Shown: piece after piece, positions 58,662 through 64,000 of the stretch
Layout: each line of letters opens with the position of its first letter
Position numbering within the stretch: the stretch's first letter is position 1
Source of the DNA: Metapseudomonas sp043392685
GTDB taxonomy: Bacteria; Pseudomonadota; Gammaproteobacteria; Pseudomonadales; Pseudomonadaceae
Strand: one strand, 5' to 3'
Length of the DNA: 64,000 nt
Assembly (NCBI GenBank): GCA_043392685.1
Contig: JBHZGM010000018.1
Position numbers and translations under genes: made by a program
The notes under the pieces: generated by a model
Database searches by the model: none
Told to the model about the DNA's origin: nothing
The model's input: the letters and a program-made list of their open reading frames with translations, nothing else

Positions 58662-59576
58662 TCAAGAATTCGCGGAGTCGGCTTCTGCGCGGAAGGCCAG
58701 TGCCTCACTAGTCAACCATTCGGCAAACGCAGCGACATCAGGATTGATAACGCTGTGTGGGGTGTGCACGAGATAGAAAGCCTCCTGTGTGGTGACGGTG
58801 CTGGCCAGTGGAGCGATGAGGCGACCACCTTGCAACAGGTGGTGCACGAGTGATGAACGGGCCAAGGCCACGCCTTGGCCCAACTCCGCCACCTCAAGCG
58901 CGGAAATCAGCGTGTCGAACTGCAATCCCTGGGAGGAGTCAACGCTGTCCGCGCGGTTCTTCTTGAGCCAATAGCCCCAACCTTCTTCATAACCCAGCAC
59001 ATGCAATAGTTCGTGGCGGGCCAGATCCAGCGGGCGACTCAAGGGCCTTTCGGCCGTTGGGAGACTGGGAGAGCACACCGGCTGAAGGGTATCCCAGGTG
59101 AGTCGCTCGGACTTCATTCCCGGCCAGCGCCCTTGCCCGTAGCGAATCTCCAGATCCGAATCCGAAGCGGAGTCGTCTACCCAGATATTGCTGTCGATTC
59201 GGATATTCACGTGAGGATGTAGAGCACGAAATCGCGGCAATCGCATCGCTAACCAATGCGTGAAGAAAACCAGGCTGGTTCGCAGGACCAATACACGTCG
59301 ATGTCCTTGTCCAAAAATCTCATCAGTTGCCGCAGCCAAACGCTCCACCGACTCACGTACGACGGGAAAGTAAGACATTCCCGCTTCCGTGAGCTCCAGA
59401 CCGCGCGGCAAACGCCTAAACAGGGCTGTGCCTAGCTGCGACTCCAAAGCCTTGAGCTGCTGGCTGATTGCGGCTTGGGTGAGGTTCAGCTCCTGAGCTG
59501 CATGGGTGAAGTTAAGGTGGCGGGCTGACGCTTCAAACGCGCGGAGCCAGTTCAATGGAGGTAAGCGCTTTTTCAT
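58662..59576 (-). CDS. dddR: LysR-type regulator, predicted DddR
   Basis: A 304-residue GcvA-like LTTR: HTH about 8-65 (NWLRAFEASARHLNFTHAAQ, then LNLTQAAISQQLKALE) and effector domain. It is co-oriented with and directly upstream of dddD, as LysR-type DddR activates ddd genes in other bacteria. ATG 59576 gives the typical length. Its 5' flank is only 137 bp from an IS element. Effector is predicted to be DMSP-derived. Confidence 0.83.
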   Translation of the reverse strand: MKKRLPPLNWLRAFEASARHLNFTHAAQELNLTQAAISQQLKALESQLGTALFRRLPRGLELTEAGMSYFPVVRESVERLAAATDEIFGQGHRRVLVLRTSLVFFTHWLAMRLPRFRALHPHVNIRIDSNIWVDDSASDSDLEIRYGQGRWPGMKSERLTWDTLQPVCSPSLPTAERPLSRPLDLARHELLHVLGYEEGWGYWLKKNRADSVDSSQGLQFDTLISALEVAELGQGVALARSSLVHHLLQGGRLIAPLASTVTTQEAFYLVHTPHSVINPDVAAFAEWLTSEALAFRAEADSANS

Positions 59577-59713
59577 GTGCTGCTCGCAAGATTCAAATAC
59601 CTCAGATGGTAAATGGCCGGAGCACACAACGAAATCAGCGTGGAACACTCCGATGCGGTCCCGATTGGAATGAATCGCCCCTGGTTTTCTAGTCCTCTGT
59701 AGACGCTCACGAC

Positions 59714-61350
59714 AGGCAGCTATTGGCCGATTCTGTTGAAAAAGGCGGTTCTGCGGCAGCCAGCCGGCCAACTGTGCCCGCTTTCGAAGTGGCTGCAAGC
59801 CACTTCAGGTTGCCTTTCGGCGTTTCACTGAGCTTACGGGCTCAGGTTTGAGGGTTAATTCGAGGGTTTCTGCTCGCCGCAGACGTACCTATCCCGTGAG
59901 CGGTGGCCCTTGAGGCAAAAGCTTGGCCATGCGGCGCAGGTTCTGCACGGTCGCCGCCAAGGTGAATTCGTCAGTGGCACCTGTCAGGCCGCGCAGCCGC
60001 AAACGGTCGAGTTTCATGATCCATTTGAGGTGAGCGAAGAGCATCTCCACCTTCTTTCGTTCGCAGCGAGAGACGAGGTATTCCGGTGTCTTCGCGATGC
60101 GTCGAGCCACGTCGCGGGCCGCTTCATGGATGCTGCGGACGATCTTCCGATTCGGCGTGTTGGGGCAGCATTTCGCTTTCAGCGGGCAGGTGGCACAGTC
60201 GGTTTGGCTGGAGCGATAGATGATGGTGTTGGCCTTGGTCACCCGCGAGCGCTGCTGGGTGAAAGCACGCCATTCACTGCGTAGCGGTTTGCCAGATGGG
60301 CAGCGGTATTCATTGGCCTCCTGATTCCAGTGAAAGTCATTGCTGGAGAGGCTGTCGTCTTTGCGCTCGGTCTTGTCCCACACTGGCACATGCGGCTCGA
60401 TGTCCTTCTCTTCGACCATCCAGGCCAGCATAGGAGCCGTGCCATAGGCGGTATCGCCGATGAGGCGTTCCGGCGTGAGGTCGAACTGCGCTTCGACACG
60501 ATCCACCATTGTCCTGGTTGAATCGACTTCGGCGGTCCGATGCGCCGGGGTGGCTTCCACATCCAGGATCACGCCGTGCGCGGTGTCGATCAGGTAGTTC
60601 GTGGAGTAGGCAAAGTAGGCCGGACCGCCTGACGCGGCGGTCCACCGGGCCTGCGGATCGGTGAGCGAAATCTTCTTGGGCAGGGCTTCGGCCAGCGCTT
60701 CCTCATCGAGGGCTTCGAGGTACTCGCGCACGGCGCGGGTGCTAAGCGTTGGATCGCGCCAGTCGACCTCATCTCCCGCCACCCCGCGTTGCCGGCTGGC
60801 ATCCGCCTTGATGATACTGGCGTCGACGGCGAAGCCTTCACCCTTCACCAGGCCGGCTGCCATGCAGCGTCGCAGCACCTCATTGAACAACCAGCGGAAC
60901 AGGTCGCTGTCACGGAAGCGGCCGTGGCGATTCTTCGAGAAGGTCGAGTGATTGGGCACTTCGTCTTCCAGTCCCAGTCGGCAGAACCAACGATAGGCCA
61001 GGTTCAGGTGCACCTCTTCGCACAACCGCCGCTCGGAGCGAATGCCGTAGCAGTAACCGACCACCAGCATGCGCACCATCAACTCCGGATCGATCGAGGG
61101 GCGCCCGATGGGGCTGTAGAAATCTGCCAGGTGGGCACGCAGATCGCTGAGGTCCAGGCACTGGTCGATGCTGCGTAGGAGGTGTTGGGGCGGGACGTGG
61201 TCTTCCAGATTGAATGAGTAGAACAGGCGTGCCTGCCCTCCCGGTAACTGTCCCATCATGCTGCCTGCCCCCACGCTAGCTGAGCGTGCGATTTTGCCGG
61301 CGGCATCGGGTGGTAGCTACTTTTTCAACAGAATCGGCCGACTTCTGCCT
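59714..61350 (-). mobile_element. IS1182-family insertion sequence
   Basis: Inverted ends: AGGCAG-N5-GGCCGATTCTGTTG... at 59714-59744 and its complement at 61320-61350; the inner 20 bp are identical. It encloses a full transposase gene. No target-site duplication was recognised (left flank ...CGAC, right flank ATTG...), so the ends may be slightly misplaced or the element has recombined. 1637 bp fits the family. Confidence 0.82.
59889..61274 (-). CDS. IS1182-family transposase
   Basis: A 461-residue DDE transposase with an N-terminal DUF772 region (FYSPIGRPSIDPELMVRMLVV). Asp residues in FAVDASIIKA and IGDTAYGTAPM and Glu in KKVEMLFAHLK form the triad. A CATCPLKAKCCP zinc-like segment is present. 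No frameshift, so it appears active. Confidence 0.93.
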   Translation of the reverse strand: MGAGSMMGQLPGGQARLFYSFNLEDHVPPQHLLRSIDQCLDLSDLRAHLADFYSPIGRPSIDPELMVRMLVVGYCYGIRSERRLCEEVHLNLAYRWFCRLGLEDEVPNHSTFSKNRHGRFRDSDLFRWLFNEVLRRCMAAGLVKGEGFAVDASIIKADASRQRGVAGDEVDWRDPTLSTRAVREYLEALDEEALAEALPKKISLTDPQARWTAASGGPAYFAYSTNYLIDTAHGVILDVEATPAHRTAEVDSTRTMVDRVEAQFDLTPERLIGDTAYGTAPMLAWMVEEKDIEPHVPVWDKTERKDDSLSSNDFHWNQEANEYRCPSGKPLRSEWRAFTQQRSRVTKANTIIYRSSQTDCATCPLKAKCCPNTPNRKIVRSIHEAARDVARRIAKTPEYLVSRCERKKVEMLFAHLKWIMKLDRLRLRGLTGATDEFTLAATVQNLRRMAKLLPQGPPLTG

Positions 61351-61426
61351 ATTGCAAATAGCACTTCGTGATCATCGGCGAGTCTGCAGTCATGGTCGAG
61401 GGCAAACTTACCTTCTGCGCCCGTAG

Positions 61427-62128
61427 CTATCCGGCTGGCAACGTCGTGATCTGATTTACGCTGATGATTTGTCCGCTCCAGATCATCTCAAAATGCGCTG
61501 TCTGGATGATTGAGGTAACCGATCGTGGGGTCATCAGTGCCCAGCAGACCCTCCCTGGGAAGCGAACCGAGTTGTAGCGAAGGCCTGTGCCCCCGGTTCG
61601 TTTAACCTCGGTGCCCAAGATATGGGAGTACGCGTAATCGTCAGGCGCATAGATTGGGTCTGAAAGCGGCACCGCCGTAGCGTCCCTCACCCCGGCATCG
61701 CTGAAGCTGGCGGTGAGCCCCCTGAAGACAAAGCGCTCGTAGTTCAGATCCGGCACATTCGACCAGTAGCGCTCCTGATGATGACGCACCTCGGCAATCG
61801 CCGTTTCCATTCTGTCGGCCAGGTAAAGCACGCCGAAGCTTCCGTCGCTGAAGCGCGAGCCGGCAGGGTTTACATGGGTGAAGGGTGCTGTCGCATACGA
61901 GCACCCAGGAATGCCGAAAGGAATCTGCTCGCGAGGGATCAGTTCCAGGCGACCAATCTCGTTTTGCAGCCGTGGATTGGTCAGCGCCTGGATTTGATAG
62001 AGGGCTTCGAAGTCCCCTGCGTCGGCGACATCATCGAACAGGGCGATGGGCGGGAACTTGGAGTTGACCAAACGGCAGGCCTGCAGGCTCTCACCTTCCA
62101 GCTCAGGAAGGTCGCTGAGCCTTACCAT
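61427..62128 (-). CDS. RES domain toxin
   Basis: A 233-residue RES-domain protein (SRFSDGSFGVLYLADRMETAIAEVRHH carries the Arg/Glu/Ser-type pocket). RES toxins degrade NAD+ in cells lacking antitoxin. Its start overlaps the antitoxin stop by 7 bp, the standard Xre-RES layout. Confidence 0.88.
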   Translation of the reverse strand: MVRLSDLPELEGESLQACRLVNSKFPPIALFDDVADAGDFEALYQIQALTNPRLQNEIGRLELIPREQIPFGIPGCSYATAPFTHVNPAGSRFSDGSFGVLYLADRMETAIAEVRHHQERYWSNVPDLNYERFVFRGLTASFSDAGVRDATAVPLSDPIYAPDDYAYSHILGTEVKRTGGTGLRYNSVRFPGRVCWALMTPRSVTSIIQTAHFEMIWSGQIISVNQITTLPAG

Positions 62129-62529
62129 TGCGCGCCTCGCAGGGCATCAATCCGCCGGAACGTCTCGTACAGCGAGATCATGTCACCCTGCGCCATGATC
62201 TCGAGCGGCGTACGCCCATTGAAGAACTCATTGCGGTTCTCCATCGAGGGGAAGCCATAGACGTTCTCTGGGTTGTCGAACACTAACCGCAGGACCGCGT
62301 GAATATTCAGCACAAGGCTGATGCGCTGCATCTGGTCGGCGTCGAGGCTCACTGCCCAGGCCGAATCCTTCTGGCTGGCACGGGTATAGGTGCTGCGGGA
62401 GATCCGCAGCACGCGGCAAGCCTGCTCGCAGGAGGCCTTCCACTTGTCCAGGATATTCAATGCTGCACGCAGTCCGGCGGTGCATTGGCTCTTCGAAAAG
62501 TCTTGGGCTTGGATTGCTGCTGCCGTCAT
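62122..62529 (-). CDS. Xre/MbcA/ParS-type antitoxin
   Basis: A 135-residue antitoxin: an HTH-like N-terminal half (ALNILDKWKASCEQACRVLR) and the C-terminal toxin-binding domain (VYGFPSMENRNEFFNGRTPLEIMAQG) typical of MbcA/ParS/Xre antitoxins. Upstream of and overlapping the RES toxin gene. Probably represses the operon. Confidence 0.88.
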   Translation of the reverse strand: MTAAAIQAQDFSKSQCTAGLRAALNILDKWKASCEQACRVLRISRSTYTRASQKDSAWAVSLDADQMQRISLVLNIHAVLRLVFDNPENVYGFPSMENRNEFFNGRTPLEIMAQGDMISLYETFRRIDALRGAQW

Positions 62530-62614
62530 GGGGAGCCCCTTGATGTTATCTGCAGAGACAAATTTAGCATATTTGAATCTGTAGATCAGTGTGGCGGCCG
62601 CACCGACGCCTTGG

Positions 62615-62884
62615 CTAGCGTCCATCTTCGGTGCCCGAGTGGAAGAACTTGACCGGGTACGGAGTGTAAGGCGTGCCTTTGCCCATAAAGCGTATTCGCG
62701 CCGCCTCGGCCACGGCATTGCATTGAGCGTTACCCAGCTTGTCCCAGTCCGCCCTGCACTGACGTTGTAGCTCCTCCAGCCTTTCAGGCTTTTCAGCAAG
62801 CACTTCAGCCGATTCAAACGGCATTGGCTTTTCGCATGCACCCAACACCAATGTGGCCAGCAACAACGACATCTTCTTCATCAA
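62615..62884 (-). CDS. EexN family lipoprotein (entry exclusion)
   Basis: An 89-residue lipoprotein: signal LLLATLVLGAC (lipidated Cys at 18) and helical mature part. EexN proteins block redundant transfer between donors. The C-terminus RFMGKGTPYTPYPVKFF matches the end of TrbJ (43453) almost exactly. Overlaps the LysR stop by 4 bp, so they form a unit. Confidence 0.85.
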   Translation of the reverse strand: MMKKMSLLLATLVLGACEKPMPFESAEVLAEKPERLEELQRQCRADWDKLGNAQCNAVAEAARIRFMGKGTPYTPYPVKFFHSGTEDGR

Positions 62885-63807
62885 GCGATCTCCTTCTGTG
62901 AGCTGTGATCAGGCAGCAACGCCTGGTTTGTTTCCGGACTCACCCTCCCGATAAACCGCGCCAACTGCTCGGCCGGTTCACCGTGTCGCCGTATCAGGTA
63001 GGTGGTCAGCATCGCGGGACAGCCGGCCAGCGGCCGTGCCACGACGTCCGGATTGTTGAGTTCGGTGATGCGCGCCAGGCTGGAGAATCCCAGCCCGTAA
63101 CCTGCCGCCACCAGCGCCATCATTAGGTCCAGGGTGGGGACACGGTCGGCGATGGTCAGGCGCGTATCCACGGCGCCCAGCACACGCTGCAATTGCTGCC
63201 AGAACCCTTCGCAGACCTTCGGATCGCAGAGCACCAGCGGGTAGCGCACGACCTCCTCGAGTGGCACGCGTCGATAGCTCAGCAGGGGATGACGGGTCGG
63301 CACTGCCACCACCAGCGGATCGAACCAGACCGGCTCGGCCATCAGCCCATCACCGACCTCATCCGACTGAGCCAGGCCAATATCGAACAGGTCGTCATTC
63401 AAACCTCGGACCTGTTCGCTGAAGGTGACGTCCGACAGGCAGATCTCGACCTCCGGCTCTTCCTCGCGACATTGGGCGAGCAGGGCGGCCAGGCGTGCCT
63501 GCGGGATGCCGTCCGACAGGGCCACGCGGATGCGTCCGCGATACCCAGCCGCTGCGCTCTTCACGCTGGCCTTGGCCTGGTCGACGACCGCCAGCACGCG
63601 GCGGGCTTCCTCCAGCAACACCTTGCCCGCCCAGGTCAGGCGCGTGCGGCGCGTCGTGCGCTCGAACAGCTGGACGCCCAGGCGATACTCCAGTTCCTTG
63701 ATGATCCTGGAGAGGGGCGACTGTTCGATGTGCAGGCGTGCGGCCGCGCGCGCAAAGTGCAGCTCTTCTGCAACGGCGATGAAACAGCGAAGGTGGCGCA
63801 GTTCCAC
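62881..63807 (-). CDS. LysR family regulator of the transfer module
   Basis: A 308-residue LTTR starting at GTG 63807 (AGGAGGAAGG upstream; VELRHLRCFIAVAEELHFAR). The effector domain is complete. In Tn4371-like ICEs a LysR-type TraR sits beside traG; the same role is inferred here. It is coupled to EexN by a 4-bp overlap. Confidence 0.85.
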   Translation of the reverse strand: MELRHLRCFIAVAEELHFARAAARLHIEQSPLSRIIKELEYRLGVQLFERTTRRTRLTWAGKVLLEEARRVLAVVDQAKASVKSAAAGYRGRIRVALSDGIPQARLAALLAQCREEEPEVEICLSDVTFSEQVRGLNDDLFDIGLAQSDEVGDGLMAEPVWFDPLVVAVPTRHPLLSYRRVPLEEVVRYPLVLCDPKVCEGFWQQLQRVLGAVDTRLTIADRVPTLDLMMALVAAGYGLGFSSLARITELNNPDVVARPLAGCPAMLTTYLIRRHGEPAEQLARFIGRVSPETNQALLPDHSSQKEIA

Positions 63808-63826
63808 AGCCCTTCCTCCTTCTGGT

Positions 63827-64000
63827 TCAGTTGTAGGGTTCGGCTTGAACCTTGCAGGTCCAGCGCGGTTGGCGACGCAGGTTGACGATCTGCAGCAGGG
63901 CGCCCAGCGCAGCGACACCGCCGGCACAGGCGGCCAGGGTCCAGGTGGGCATCTGCAACAGCAGCACGAAACCACCAGCTGCAGCACCGATGGCACTGCC
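63827..64000 (-). CDS. 3' end of a membrane protein gene (partial)
   Basis: The last 57 residues of a protein running off the window edge. Two hydrophobic segments (around GGFVLLLQMPTW and GGVAALGALLQI) and a basic tail (LRRQPRWTC) are visible. It ends 20 bp before the LysR start and is probably in the same operon. Family not identified. Confidence 0.55.
   Translation of the reverse strand, partial: GSAIGAAAGGFVLLLQMPTWTLAACAGGVAALGALLQIVNLRRQPRWTCKVQAEPYN

Larger units (their letters stand above)
31428..64000. mobile_element. Integrative and conjugative element with Trb-type transfer system
   Basis: From the tRNA-Pro 3' end rightwards the window changes from conserved operons to integrase, HTH protein, toxin genes, a complete trb operon, coupling protein TraG, LysR, EexN and cargo. 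The trb order with traG-copG upstream and a LysR nearby resembles Tn4371-like and related ICEs, but the integrase and tRNA target differ from classic Tn4371. Relaxase, replication and partition genes are not in view, so they should lie beyond 64000 together with attR. Confidence 0.85.

Noticed and set aside
59577..59798. N-terminal 74-residue extension of dddR
   Set aside because: It runs into the IS end and is absent from LysR architecture; ATG 59576 gives normal length.
31428..64000. A second copy of the tRNA-Pro 3' end as attR
   Set aside because: Visual search for CCGTCCCGACCA-like sequence on both strands found none; the element's far end is placed outside the window.

Overview
This is a GC-rich chromosomal window from a Pseudomonas. 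The housekeeping genes (metH, cti, nfuA, cysI, thrS-infC-rpmI-rplT-pheS-pheT-ihfA) look like those of the P. aeruginosa group. From memory, positions 1-23500 hold two sets of genes in the order of P. aeruginosa PA1828-PA1847 and PA2776-PA2778, and 23676-31427 matches PA2744-PA2737. These blocks are not contiguous in PAO1, so a relative of P. aeruginosa is more likely than P. aeruginosa itself. The exact species cannot be read from the sequence.

Core region (1-31427). The left third carries an SDR, an APH-fold phosphotransferase, an SCP2 protein, a histidine phosphatase, the SohB protease, and a hydrolase/TetR pair that shares an unusual double-palindrome operator. It continues with cysI and a DUF934 partner, an RlmN-like radical-SAM enzyme, the cobalamin methionine synthase metH (with a candidate MetR box), the periplasmic fatty-acid cis/trans isomerase cti and the Fe-S carrier nfuA. 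After a GlxA-type regulator and a PuuB-like oxidase come tRNA-Val(GAC) and the translation operon thrS-infC-rpmI-rplT-pheST-ihfA-merR. A tRNA-Thr-anticodon-like hairpin lies upstream of thrS.

Integrative and conjugative element (about 31428 to beyond 64000). The element is attached to the 3' end of tRNA-Pro(GGG). Next to the tRNA are a tyrosine integrase, an overlapping AlpA/HTH-type gene and an uncharacterised HTH-like protein. Then follow a small oxidoreductase/SDR/LysR cargo, a zeta-like toxin with a 52-residue neighbour, and a complete P-type (Trb) mating-pair-formation operon (traG, copG, trbB-C-D-E-J-K-L-F-G-I, DUF2274). Near the right edge are a LysR regulator, an EexN lipoprotein and a RES/Xre toxin-antitoxin pair. 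The distal attachment site was not found, so the element continues past the window.

Main finding. Between traG and the LysR/EexN end lies a complete DMSP (dimethylsulfoniopropionate) catabolic cluster: dddR (LysR), dddD (832-residue double-domain CoA transferase/lyase), dddB (iron-type alcohol dehydrogenase), dddC (methylmalonate-semialdehyde-type dehydrogenase) and dddT (BCCT importer). All five genes lie on the minus strand, with an intact IS1182-family element immediately upstream of dddR. The set predicts import of DMSP, release of dimethyl sulfide, and conversion of the C3 product through malonate semialdehyde to central metabolism. Its lower GC, bordering IS and placement inside a conjugation module indicate that DMSP catabolism here is mobile cargo.
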